A DNA stretch of 21,373 bases from assembly GCA_964492135.1 (NCBI GenBank), contig CAZBJW010000045.1, positions 1 to 21,373 on the forward strand. The letters are read 5' to 3'. Positions 12,120 to 20,176 of this stretch are shown piece by piece. A program made the position numbers and the translations under genes. The notes beneath the pieces are model-generated. The model did no database searches. It was given only the letters and a program-made list of their open reading frames with translations, and was not told the origin of the DNA. The first letter of the stretch is position 1; the number at the start of each line of letters is the position of its first letter. The DNA comes from CAYGAW01 sp964492135 (GTDB lineage: Bacteria > Chloroflexota > Anaerolineae > UBA7937 > B3-Chlor).

Positions 12120-14126
12120 ATGTCTCATAAGAGCGAACGCACGTTCTGCCAGATTTGCCGCGCCGAATGTGGCATGATCGCCTATCTCGAAGGCGGCAAG
12201 GTGGTCAGGGTAGAAGGCGACCCCGCAGATGAGTGGAGTCGGGGCCAGTTGTGCGTGAAAGGGCGCAATGCGCCGCGAATCCTCTACGCTGAGGATCGCT
12301 TGCGCTACCCTCTGCTCAGGAGACAGAGATCCGCTGAGTTCCAGCGTGTTTCCTGGGACGAGGCCATCGACTTCATCGCAGGGAAAATGGAGGCCATCAG
12401 AAACAGTTACGGGCCGCAGGCCTTGGTTTGGTACCATGGAACGACGGCCAAGGTCCTTGATGAGATGGTGCTCCGTCGCCTGGCCAGGCTGTATGGTACT
12501 CCCAATGTCACTGGTACCTGGTCGGTGTGCGTGGGGCCCAAGGTCCTGGCGTATGGCAACACCTTTGGCCGCCCTCCCATGCCCTGGTGCGACCTCAGGA
12601 ACGCCAACTACATTATCTTGTGGGGCACAAATCCTCCTGTGACCCAGATCCATCGCTTTCTTGGTATCAGCGCCGATATCATGGCGGCCCGGAGGAGGGG
12701 TGCCAAACTGGTGGTCGTCGACCCCCGCCGCACTCCCCTGGCGGCCAAAGCCGACACCTATCTGCAGATCAGACCAGGCACCGACCTGGCCTTGGCCTTG
12801 AGCATGATCCATCACATAGTGACGCACGACTTGCATGATGAGACCTTCGTCGCCACCCACACCGTGGGCTTCGAGGAGTTGTCTGAGCACGTTACTCCAT
12901 ATACGGCCCGGTGGGCTGCGGGCATCACAGACATTCCAGCACAGGTCATAGAAAAGGTAGCGACGGAATTCGCCCTCACCAAGCCAGCATCGTTGGACCG
13001 CCGTGAGGGCGTGCTGCACTGTGGCAACGCTACACAGACGCTCCGGGCGATGGCTATTCTGCTAGCTATCACCGGCAATGTCGATGTGCGGGGCGGATTG
13101 ATGCTCACTCCGTATCGTCGCCTGAAGAGCCTCGCCGTACCCGAAGACCTGCCTACACCTGCAGAGGCGTTCTGGAAGCAGAGGTTCCCCCTTGCCAGAG
13201 ACGCCAGCGGCTATCTTCCAGAAGCGCTTCTCTCCGAGGATCCCTACCCCCTGCGGGGACTCATGGTCATCGAGGGCAACCCTTTGTCTTGCTTTCCCAA
13301 CACGGCCAAAGTGAAGCGAGCCTTGGCCAAGCTCGACCTGCTGGCGGTGCAAGATCTATTCATGAATGACACCACCGAAATGGCTGATGTAGTCCTGCCG
13401 GGCTGCACCTTCCTGGAGAAGGGGGAGATCAGCGTCCAGTCGTTGCGACGAGACTATCCGGTCCGGACGAGGCTTCCTATCGTAGAACCATTATATGAGT
13501 CCCTGGCGGAGTGGAAGTTCCTAAGCCTTCTAGGTCGAAGATTGGGTTTTGATGAATTCTTCTCCTTCGCCAGCGACCAGGAGCTTCTGCATGCAGCGCT
13601 GAAAGGGGCTGGCTGGAGAGCCCACGCATCTGCTGAGTCTACGACCCCAGGCCGCGTCCTGGCGGAAGGATTCACCACCCCATCGGGCAGAATCGAACTA
13701 TACAGCGGCTCGCTGCAGGAGCGGGGTTATGACCCTTTGCCCACGGTGCCACTAGATTGGGCAGAGAATGACTCCCTCCCGCACTGCCTGATCACTGGCG
13801 CCAGGGTCCCTCACTTCTACCATTCGCAACATCGAACTATCCCCGCACTCCGCAAAGCGCACCCTGAACCGGTGGCCGAGATAAGCCCTGCCTTGGCCTG
13901 TGAGATAGGAGTTGCCGACGGCGAAGAGGTGAGGATACAAACCGAAGTCGGGGTCGCGGTGTTCAAGGCCAGGCTGGTAGATGGGATACACAGCCGAACC
14001 GTGTCCATACCCCACGGCTGGCCCGGGCCGCATAATGCCAACTGGCTGGTTGATGATCTCTCTTGTGATCCCTTGAGCGGCGCTCCACCATACCGCGATA
14101 TGCGCTGCCGACTAACGAAGGCGTAG
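12120..14126 (+). CDS. Molybdopterin oxidoreductase catalytic subunit (DMSO reductase superfamily), orphan
   Basis: The 668-residue protein has an N-terminal [4Fe-4S] motif C10-x2-C13-x3-C17-x27-C45, a central bis-MGD binding body (ILWGTNPPVT near 173-182; LVVVDPRRTPLAAKAD about 200), and a C-terminal molydop-binding domain (LITGARVPHFYHSQHR, then SIPHGW). C137 in TWSVCVGPK is the probable Mo/W ligand. The family includes polysulfide and thiosulfate reductases, acetylene hydratase and transhydroxylase. No FeS (four-cluster) or membrane-anchor subunit gene and no Tat signal is present, so a soluble cytoplasmic enzyme working alone is likely. The residue after C13 is Arg, whereas acetylene hydratase is known to need Asp there, so that activity is unlikely. 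The promoter at 12058 supports the ATG at 12120. The membrane-protein gene begins 7 bases after its stop. Confidence 0.9.
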   Translation: MSHKSERTFCQICRAECGMIAYLEGGKVVRVEGDPADEWSRGQLCVKGRNAPRILYAEDRLRYPLLRRQRSAEFQRVSWDEAIDFIAGKMEAIRNSYGPQALVWYHGTTAKVLDEMVLRRLARLYGTPNVTGTWSVCVGPKVLAYGNTFGRPPMPWCDLRNANYIILWGTNPPVTQIHRFLGISADIMAARRRGAKLVVVDPRRTPLAAKADTYLQIRPGTDLALALSMIHHIVTHDLHDETFVATHTVGFEELSEHVTPYTARWAAGITDIPAQVIEKVATEFALTKPASLDRREGVLHCGNATQTLRAMAILLAITGNVDVRGGLMLTPYRRLKSLAVPEDLPTPAEAFWKQRFPLARDASGYLPEALLSEDPYPLRGLMVIEGNPLSCFPNTAKVKRALAKLDLLAVQDLFMNDTTEMADVVLPGCTFLEKGEISVQSLRRDYPVRTRLPIVEPLYESLAEWKFLSLLGRRLGFDEFFSFASDQELLHAALKGAGWRAHASAESTTPGRVLAEGFTTPSGRIELYSGSLQERGYDPLPTVPLDWAENDSLPHCLITGARVPHFYHSQHRTIPALRKAHPEPVAEISPALACEIGVADGEEVRIQTEVGVAVFKARLVDGIHSRTVSIPHGWPGPHNANWLVDDLSCDPLSGAPPYRDMRCRLTKA

Positions 14127-14133
14127 ACCTATC

Positions 14134-15444
14134 ATGGAAAGAGTGCAAAGATTGTCCTCAGCTCTTCTTCTCTCATTCCAGGAAGAACCCAAGTCGTTCA
14201 ACCGCATGATCATCGTGCTCCTTGTCCTGGGCTTACTGGTGCGCGTAGTGCTCATGCCCATAGCCTTCCATCCCGACCTCTTCTGGATCACGTACCATGC
14301 TCAGAATCTGGCTTTGCACGGCGAAGTGACTAAGGATCTCTCAGTGCAACCCATTCCTTCCCTCCTCTATGCGGCGACGATACGGCTCTTCCAGCCAATA
14401 CTGTCGCCCGCCGAGATCATATGGGGTGATGAATGGGCAATGATGGGCCAGGAGGAGTATCAGGGAGCTTTCGATCTGCGCATGCAGATTGCCACCGCTC
14501 CGCGAATCCACCTGACCCTCGTCATCCTGAAGCTCCCTCTCCTGGCTTTCGACCTAGGCTGCGCCTTCCTCCTACTGGCAGTGCTGCGAAAGCGCTCCAG
14601 AGGGGCTGTCATCTCCTTTGCTTTCTGGATGTTCAATCCCATAGGCCTGTACATCTCCTATCTGTACGGTCGCTACGATGTGGTGGCTGCCTTCTTCGTC
14701 CTGCTCAGCCTGTGTCTCTTCCAGCGGGTCCGACCTCTTGCATCTCTTACAGGCCTGGCGCTCACCGTGCTATCACGTGTGATATTCGCAGCCTTGGCGC
14801 CTTTCTTCCTCATCGGGGCGTTCAGGCAACTCCGCAGGCAGAAGCGCCTCCTTCTGGGAGTTGGGATCGTTGGCGGTGTCGCCCTGCTCGCGCTTGTGTC
14901 CGGGGCCTTTCCCCGCGTGGTAGCCCTTCTGGACCAAGCTCATGGACAGTTCTTGCTGGCAGCAAAGCTGCCCATCATCCTCCATGACGAACTGGTGCTC
15001 TTCGTGATCGCCTACGCACTCCTCTTGTTCAGCAGCCTGGAGAGGGACCTGTCCTCCTACGTGGTGGTTCGGAAGTACTCGTCCATGGTGTTCCTGACCA
15101 TGTTCTCGCTAGCCTTCTTCAACCCTCAGTACTTCTTCGCAGTCCTGCCTTTCTTGGCGTTGGAGATCGCCGAGCAGCCGCAGCTTCTGTGGTTCCACCT
15201 CGTTCAGATCGCCGGGTATGCTGTCTATCTCCTCAACTGGGGCGCGCAGACGACGTGGTGGCTATTCCTGCCCCTCAATCCATCTCTGTTCTCCCGCCTG
15301 ACGCCACCGGAGTTGATTATCCAGGCCTACACCAACTACAAAGCTGTCATCGCCATCTTCCGCAGCCTGCTCACAGCAGCGTCCCTGTGGATGGCCTATC
15401 TCATCTTCCGGACCTTGGCCGCCTCCAAGCAAACTCAGTCTTGA
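14134..15444 (+). CDS. Polytopic membrane protein, GT-C-like glycosyltransferase fold
   Basis: The 436-residue protein has about ten hydrophobic segments. After TM1 (IIVLLVLGLLVRVVLM) comes an outer loop with HPDLFWITYHAQNLALHGE. Near residue 170 is WMFNPIGLYISYLYGRYDVVAAFFVLLSL, the NP...GRxD pattern typical of lipid-linked GT-C mannosyltransferase-like proteins, and later FFNPQYFFAVLPFL. Such enzymes transfer a sugar from a polyprenyl-phosphate donor on the outer membrane face. No catalytic assignment is possible from sequence alone. It starts 7 bases after the molybdoenzyme stop and so shares its transcript, but a functional link is not evident. The transcript would run into the decayed gene at 15458. 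Confidence 0.75.
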   Translation: MERVQRLSSALLLSFQEEPKSFNRMIIVLLVLGLLVRVVLMPIAFHPDLFWITYHAQNLALHGEVTKDLSVQPIPSLLYAATIRLFQPILSPAEIIWGDEWAMMGQEEYQGAFDLRMQIATAPRIHLTLVILKLPLLAFDLGCAFLLLAVLRKRSRGAVISFAFWMFNPIGLYISYLYGRYDVVAAFFVLLSLCLFQRVRPLASLTGLALTVLSRVIFAALAPFFLIGAFRQLRRQKRLLLGVGIVGGVALLALVSGAFPRVVALLDQAHGQFLLAAKLPIILHDELVLFVIAYALLLFSSLERDLSSYVVVRKYSSMVFLTMFSLAFFNPQYFFAVLPFLALEIAEQPQLLWFHLVQIAGYAVYLLNWGAQTTWWLFLPLNPSLFSRLTPPELIIQAYTNYKAVIAIFRSLLTAASLWMAYLIFRTLAASKQTQS

Positions 15445-15457
15445 CTGGGTGCCGAGG

Positions 15458-15960
15458 ATGGCCCAAGACAGGATGCCCGCTGTGGTCATCGCTATCTTCC
15501 TCTCCATGCTCCCGTCGGCAGTAGTTGCAGCTCGGCGGCTGATTCCCTCCGCCGTGACGTAAGCGGCCGACAATTCGCAGCGAGGGTTCTCGGTTGTCCA
15601 CCTACGCCCCACCTCGTTGGTCCTTGACTTGCCAGAGGAGGAGGTGATCGGCAAATCCAAGGCGTTGGCCGCACACTTCGGCCTCAGCGATCCGTCGCGC
15701 ACCCGGCGGCTGTTGTCTAACTAGGAATACGCTCGCGTCAACGCCCGAGCACATAGACCTGGACTGAACCTGTACCCAGCGTATCCAGAGGGATTCTTGG
15801 TCCACGAGGAGATGTCCTCAGGAGAGTACCAGAATGGTGGGCTCTGGTATCGGTGGGGAGGTGCGCAGATAACCGCGGAGTTAGAGTTCGGAAGGCGAAT
15901 ACAGAAAGCCTCCATCGATGGTGCCCAAGTTCGCCATCAGATGGAGACTCTTCTGCTAGA
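15458..15960 (+). pseudogene. Decayed glycoside-hydrolase-like gene (six-hairpin type)
   Basis: One plus-strand frame from the ATG at 15458 to about 15960 is broken only by TAA at 15560 and TAG at 15722. Its first part resembles a signal peptide or TM (MPAVVIAIFLSMLPSAVVA). After the TAG it reads RPGLNLYPAYPEGF and then YQNGGLWYRWGGAQITAE, the aromatic YQNGGxW pattern of (alpha/alpha)6-barrel glycosidases. The piece is far too short for such an enzyme, so an internal deletion is likely besides the stops. It fills the 563-base gap between the GT-C-like gene and the end of rfbB, which is convergent. The sense of the pattern is my inference; a search is needed for the family. Confidence 0.5.
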
Positions 15961-16007
15961 CGCTCAAGGCGCTTTTCGGGCTCCCTCAGGTGTCCACCGC
16001 GCCCTCG

Positions 16008-17039
16008 TCAGGTTGCAGGCTTACCGAGAACTCGTCGGGCCCCATACTGTTGCTCATAGTAGCCCGTATATTCTCCCGACTTGATCTTCTCCCACCACCA
16101 GCGGTTCTCGCTGTACCAGCGGACGGTCCCCTCCAAGGCCTCCGCAAAGTCATGCCTGGGACGCCATCCCAGTTGGCGGATCTTGGTGGAATCCAGCGAG
16201 TATCGCCTGTCGTGGCCCGGCCGATCCTCAACGAACTCGACCAGGCTCTTCGGTTTGCCCGTCAGTTCCAAGATCATCTCCGTCAACCGCAGGTTGGTCA
16301 GCTCGTTGTCGCTTCCGACATTGTAGTTCTCCCCGTCCTGCCCTTTGTGCAGCATCAAGTCAATGGCCTCACAGTGATCGAGAACATACAGCCAGTCCCG
16401 GACATTCAGTCCATCGCCGTAGAGAGGCAACGGCTTATCGTCCAATGCGTTGGTGATGAAAAGAGGGATGACCTTCTCTGGATACTGATAGGGTCCGAAG
16501 TTGTTCGAACCGCGGGTGATTACTACTGGCACGCCGTACGTCGCATGATAGGCGCGACACATCAGGTCTCCGCCAGCCTTGCTGGCGGAATACGGGCTGT
16601 TGGGGAGAAGTCTGTCCGTCTCCACGGAGGATCCCTCGAGCACACTACCGTAGACCTCATCGGTAGAAATGTGCACGATCCTTTCTAGTCCGAACTTCCT
16701 TACGGCCTCCAAGAGAACGTGAGTGCCGTATACGTCTGTTCGAATGAAACTCCCCGGTTCGAGAATACTGCGGTCTACGTGAGTCTCAGCGGCGAAGTTG
16801 ACTATATTGTCGATCGCGTGCTCCCGGACCACCTGGTCGAGGTGCTCCATGTCGCAAATGTCTCCCCTGACGAACCTGTAACGGGGGTCATCAGCCACAT
16901 CGCGCAAGTTGTCCAGATTGCCGGCATAGGTCAGCTTGTCGTAAACGACTACTTTGTAGTCCGCATACTTGTCAAGGATATGATGGACAAAGTTGCTCCC
17001 GATGAAGCCAGCGCCACCGGTGATCAGCAAGCTCCTCAA
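16008..17039 (-). CDS. rfbB: dTDP-glucose 4,6-dehydratase
   Basis: The 343-residue extended short-chain dehydrogenase converts dTDP-glucose to dTDP-4-keto-6-deoxyglucose with bound NAD+. It has the GGAGFIG dinucleotide motif (8-14), the T126-D127-E128 triad of RmlB and Y150-xxx-K154, plus NFAAETHVDRS and the RGSNNFGPYQYPEK loop. Length is standard. The start is TTG at 17039, supported by AGGAGG with 9 bases spacing and by the N-terminus MRSLLITGG. It is the last gene of the minus-strand polysaccharide block, 37 bases after the second small paralogue. rmlC and rmlD are not in the window, so the final sugar is unknown. Confidence 0.96.
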   Translation of the reverse strand: MRSLLITGGAGFIGSNFVHHILDKYADYKVVVYDKLTYAGNLDNLRDVADDPRYRFVRGDICDMEHLDQVVREHAIDNIVNFAAETHVDRSILEPGSFIRTDVYGTHVLLEAVRKFGLERIVHISTDEVYGSVLEGSSVETDRLLPNSPYSASKAGGDLMCRAYHATYGVPVVITRGSNNFGPYQYPEKVIPLFITNALDDKPLPLYGDGLNVRDWLYVLDHCEAIDLMLHKGQDGENYNVGSDNELTNLRLTEMILELTGKPKSLVEFVEDRPGHDRRYSLDSTKIRQLGWRPRHDFAEALEGTVRWYSENRWWWEKIKSGEYTGYYEQQYGARRVLGKPAT

Positions 17040-17076
17040 AGTTCCGGACCTCCTACCGGAGTGATCTCACAACAAG

Positions 17077-17328
17077 CTATATCTTCTTGCCCCGACGAGT
17101 ATAAGCCTCTCTCATCAAGTCCCTGATGTCCTGGACAGTGAGGAGATAGGTCTCCGTTTTCTTCTCTCCCCTTAGCTCACCCGTGCCGATCTTGCCCTGG
17201 AGGATCAAGCCGTCTTCAGTCTCGATGAGTCGTATGCCCGTGAAGCCGTGTTCGTCAACATAATGACCGATGGTCCTCAGGACGTCCTGGTAGTCGGTCT
17301 TGGCCATGCCCTCGAAAAGCTTCTGCAT
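17077..17328 (-). CDS. Unknown 83-residue protein, paralogue of its upstream neighbour
   Basis: I do not recognise the family. The protein is a predicted mixed alpha/beta small domain: helix (YQDVLRTIGHYVDEHG, 13-28), strands (IRLIETEDGLILQG, 32-45), a variable loop, and a C-terminal helix (VQDIRDLMREAY) with a basic tail. It aligns over its whole core with the 74-residue protein encoded just upstream (shared Y..VL..IG, LQG and LMRE), at roughly 30% identity by eye. AGGAGGGGG precedes the ATG. It lies between that paralogue and rfbB in one co-directional series. There are no Cys or His clusters, so zinc or FeS binding is unlikely. Confidence 0.75.
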   Translation of the reverse strand: MQKLFEGMAKTDYQDVLRTIGHYVDEHGFTGIRLIETEDGLILQGKIGTGELRGEKKTETYLLTVQDIRDLMREAYTRRGKKI

Positions 17329-17355
17329 CAGCCCCCTCCTGCCTGCAGATCTCTG

Positions 17356-17580
17356 TCACAACTCGCGCATCAACTTCTCTAGATCCTCATGACTGAGGAC
17401 CTTGGTTCTGGACGCCACGTGATAGCCCTCCCTCGTGCTCACTAGGGCCTGACCCTGAAGTACCACGCCTCCCTCAACCTCCAGAATGCAGATCTCGCGC
17501 AACCTCTGGTTCTCCGCCAGACGGCCTATGGCCTGGAGCACACGCTCATAGCTCACTTTTCCACCCGCCAATGGAGTCAT
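17356..17580 (-). CDS. Unknown 74-residue protein, coupled to the radical SAM gene
   Basis: This is a small protein of unrecognised family with helix (YERVLQAIGRLAENQ, 11-25), strands (ICILEVEGGVVLQGQAL, 30-46), and a C-terminal helix (HEDLEKLMREL). It shares its core pattern with the 83-residue protein 27 bases downstream, so the two arose by tandem duplication. Its ATG overlaps the TGA of the radical SAM gene (ATGA at 17580-17577), with GGAGGG 6 bases before, so synthesis is coupled to the radical SAM enzyme. A partner or substrate-handling role for that enzyme is a reasonable guess only. Confidence 0.75.
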   Translation of the reverse strand: MTPLAGGKVSYERVLQAIGRLAENQRLREICILEVEGGVVLQGQALVSTREGYHVASRTKVLSHEDLEKLMREL

Positions 17581-18986
17581 GTCATTCCCTCCCCTCCAAG
17601 CTGAGCTTTCATCGCCCTGCCTACCTTGGCGATCACCTTACGGGGTGAAGCGTAGCGCTTCAAGTAGTACCTGGCATCTCGCCTGATCGTATTGCGCAGT
17701 TTTCTGCGCTGGGACTCTACTAAGGCCCATCTCAGGAACTCGGGGTCGTGGCCCTTGATCTTGGGCTCGGTGGGGTTGCGGCTGAAGCCATCGTGATCCT
17801 TCACTAGCGACAAGTCGTGATCTATGCAGTAGTCGTAAAGATCATTGCCTGGATATGGTGTGTAGAACGCCGGGCTGTAGTAATCAGGATCGATCTCCTT
17901 CAGCATGGCGATCGTTTCCCTGATCTCGTCTTCCGTCTCCGTGGGTAGTCCCAACATGTAGTTGGCCCAGATGAGGATGCCGTACTTGCGGCAGATATGC
18001 GCTGCTTCCAAGTTCCTGGCGACTGTTGTACCCTTGCGGATGAACCTGAGGACGCGATCGCTGCCACTCTCAAGACCCAGGAAGAGCCCCTCCAAGCCCA
18101 CTTCCGCCATACGCTTGATCATGTCCTCGTGTTTGACCACGTGGTCAACTCGGGCCTGGCACCAGAAGGGCTGTGTAAACCCCTCGGCCTCATATGCGTC
18201 GCAGAACTCCTGCACCCATGCCCGATCTTCGGTCAGGCAGTCATCATGAATCATCAAAGTGTTGAAGTGGTACGTGTCGCGCAGTTGCTTCAACTCCGCT
18301 ATGACATGAGACACACTTCGCCGTCGCACTCCCTTGCCGAAGAGGATGTCCTCGCCCGGCTTGCAGAAGGCACAATTGTAGCGGCAGCCTCGACCGGCGA
18401 TGATGGTCACAAAAGGAGGATGAGTCTCAGACGAAAGGGGGGCCTCCGGCGAGTCATACTCGTAGCCGGCTTTCCGCCATTCCTCCAGGTAGATCTCCCT
18501 ATCAGCGAAGGGTAGCTCATCGAGGTTGGGTCGGTCACCGTTCACCAGCCGTTCCACCTTCTCGCCCTGCTCGAACCTGCGCAGCATCTCGATGAAGGAA
18601 ATCTCACCCTCGCCGGTAACGACATGGTCCACTAGGGGATTGTTCAACACCTCGTCAGGCACCAAAGTGGGGTGGGGGCCACCGACTACGGTGATGGTAT
18701 TCGGGTTCGCCTCTTTGACGAGTTCGATGCCTCTCATGGCAGGATTGAAGTCCACACTCAGCATTCCAAATCCTGCCACTTCCGGAGCCCGGCTGCGCAC
18801 TTCCTGCCGGAAATGATCCCAGTCTCGCAGGGCCCGCCGGTCGATGAGGCTTACCTCGTGGCCAGCTTCCTTGGCACAGGCCGAGAGCAAGGCCAGTCCG
18901 TGGCCAATCCAGCCTCCGGACATGCCCTTGCCGGCACTGTTGAAGCCGTTTATGCCTCCTCCGCTGCAAACCAGCGTCACCTTCAT
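17577..18986 (-). CDS. B12-binding-domain radical SAM protein
   Basis: The 469-residue protein has an N-terminal cobalamin-binding-like Rossmann domain (about 1-150; VTLVCSGGG, GLALLSACAKEAGHEVSLID, ITVVGGPHPTLVPDEVL, VVTGEGE). A radical SAM domain follows with C201-x3-C205-x2-C208 (GRGCRYNCAFC) for the [4Fe-4S] cluster, then the GLESGSDRVLR and MLGLPTETEDEI segments and a C-terminal region. The DxHxxG motif of true B12 ligation is not visible, as in many of these proteins. Members do methylations or C-C/C-S chemistry, often on lipids, cofactors or natural products. Its location between rmlA and rfbB suggests sugar, lipid-carrier or polymer modification. A mini-ORF overlaps its ATG, and the 74-residue gene overlaps its stop. 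Confidence 0.9.
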   Translation of the reverse strand: MKVTLVCSGGGINGFNSAGKGMSGGWIGHGLALLSACAKEAGHEVSLIDRRALRDWDHFRQEVRSRAPEVAGFGMLSVDFNPAMRGIELVKEANPNTITVVGGPHPTLVPDEVLNNPLVDHVVTGEGEISFIEMLRRFEQGEKVERLVNGDRPNLDELPFADREIYLEEWRKAGYEYDSPEAPLSSETHPPFVTIIAGRGCRYNCAFCKPGEDILFGKGVRRRSVSHVIAELKQLRDTYHFNTLMIHDDCLTEDRAWVQEFCDAYEAEGFTQPFWCQARVDHVVKHEDMIKRMAEVGLEGLFLGLESGSDRVLRFIRKGTTVARNLEAAHICRKYGILIWANYMLGLPTETEDEIRETIAMLKEIDPDYYSPAFYTPYPGNDLYDYCIDHDLSLVKDHDGFSRNPTEPKIKGHDPEFLRWALVESQRRKLRNTIRRDARYYLKRYASPRKVIAKVGRAMKAQLGGEGMT

Positions 18987-19072
18987 ACCGGCAGATCTTC
19001 CTTCAGGACGGAGATGGCCGCAAGTCTTGTATTCCAGGGGTCCGCCAGTTTGCCGAGAGACTGAGACAGCAC
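18983..19072 (-). CDS. Candidate mini-protein (29 codons) ahead of the radical SAM gene
   Basis: In the 102-base gap after long rmlA, a frame starting GTG (19072) or TTG (19102) ends in a TGA that overlaps the radical SAM ATG (ATGA). It reads protein-like: SLGKLADPWNTRLAAISVLK and then EDLPV. All other nearby genes in this block are coupled the same way, which favours translation. No ribosome site is clear and I know no homologue. Confidence 0.35.
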   Translation of the reverse strand: MLSQSLGKLADPWNTRLAAISVLKEDLPV

Positions 19073-19088
19073 CTCGGGCGAGGGGCTG

Positions 19089-20153
19089 CTACAGCATCCC
19101 AATCTGGCTGTGGTCACCTATCGTCATCCGGTACGCCTTTGGCCTCAGAGGCGAGCGGGTAATCACCACACTGCGCCCGATCACGCTATCCTCTATCCGG
19201 GCTCCAATGTCCGTGATCCTGCAGTTCTCCAAGATGATGCAGTGTTCTATCTCGCTGTTCTGGATCAGAACGTCATGATAGACAGCGGTGAACGGGCCAA
19301 CATACGCGTCCACTATGCGGCTGTTCTCTCCAATGATGGCCGGCCCACGAATAGTGCTGTTGATGATCTCGGCTCCCTTCTCGATGATGATGCGCCCGTA
19401 GAGATGAGACTCCTCATCCACAGTGCCCAGATTATCAGCTTCGATGTTCTCTAGAAGAAGACGATTGCAGTCCAACATGTCGCGGGCTTTTCCCGTGTCT
19501 ATCCACCATCCCTTGTGGATGTATGGATAGACCCTGTATCCGTGATCCAAGAGATACTGGATGGCGTCGGTGATCTCCAACTCCCCACGCCATGAGGGCT
19601 TGATGTTCTTCACCGCCTCAAAGATATTCCGATCGAACATGTAGATGCCCACCAGGGCCAGATCACTAGGTGGCTCCTGAGGCTTCTCCACCAGCCGCAC
19701 AACCCGACCATCCCTCAGTTCCGCCACCCCAAAGTACTGGGGATTGTCCACCTTGGTGAGGACTATCTGGGAGTTCCAGTCACTCTGGGCAAATTGTGCC
19801 ACCAGGTCCGCTATCCCCCCCTGAAGGACATTGTCGCCCAGGAACATGACGAAGCTATCGTCACCAAGATACTGCTCCGAAATCAACACCGCATGGGCTA
19901 ACCCCAGTGGAGCCTCCTGCTCGATATAGGTGATAGCAGCGCCCCACTCGGAACCGTCTTTCACCGCCGCCTTGATCTCGGGGGCGGTATCGCCGACGAC
20001 GATGCCGATATCAGTGATGCCGGCCTCCACGATGGCGTCTATCGCGCGAAAGAGTACTGGCCGGTTGGCCACAGGCACCAGTTGTTTGGCGCTAGTATAG
20101 GTAATGGGGTATAGGCGAGTGCCTTTACCCCCACTCAGGATCAATGCCTTCAT
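19089..20153 (-). CDS. Glucose-1-phosphate thymidylyltransferase, long form (RmlA/StrD type with beta-helix tail)
   Basis: The 354-residue protein has an N-terminal nucleotidyltransferase (MKALILSGGKGTRLYPITYT; VPVANRP; VMFLGDNVL; VEKPQEPPSDLALVGIYMF) that makes dTDP-glucose from dTTP and Glc-1-P. About 110 C-terminal residues of left-handed beta-helix repeats follow (GRIIIEKGAEIINSTIRG, AVYHDVLIQNSEIEHC). This is the long RmlA variant known from antibiotic clusters (StrD) and some bacteria and archaea; other nucleotides or sugars cannot be ruled out. A TTG at 20180 gives nine extra residues, but the ATG at 20153 has GGGGGTG directly before it and yields the canonical N-terminus. It follows the CapB-like gene by 23 bases and feeds RmlB downstream. 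Confidence 0.92.
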   Translation of the reverse strand: MKALILSGGKGTRLYPITYTSAKQLVPVANRPVLFRAIDAIVEAGITDIGIVVGDTAPEIKAAVKDGSEWGAAITYIEQEAPLGLAHAVLISEQYLGDDSFVMFLGDNVLQGGIADLVAQFAQSDWNSQIVLTKVDNPQYFGVAELRDGRVVRLVEKPQEPPSDLALVGIYMFDRNIFEAVKNIKPSWRGELEITDAIQYLLDHGYRVYPYIHKGWWIDTGKARDMLDCNRLLLENIEADNLGTVDEESHLYGRIIIEKGAEIINSTIRGPAIIGENSRIVDAYVGPFTAVYHDVLIQNSEIEHCIILENCRITDIGARIEDSVIGRSVVITRSPLRPKAYRMTIGDHSQIGML

Positions 20154-20176
20154 TACACCCCCGTTGGCCTCATCCG

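Noticed and set aside
11841..13019. 392-codon minus-strand open frame opposite the molybdoenzyme gene
   Set aside because: It is the antisense shadow of a clear molybdopterin oxidoreductase in GC-rich DNA; its translation has no recognisable domain and it covers the opposite-strand promoter.
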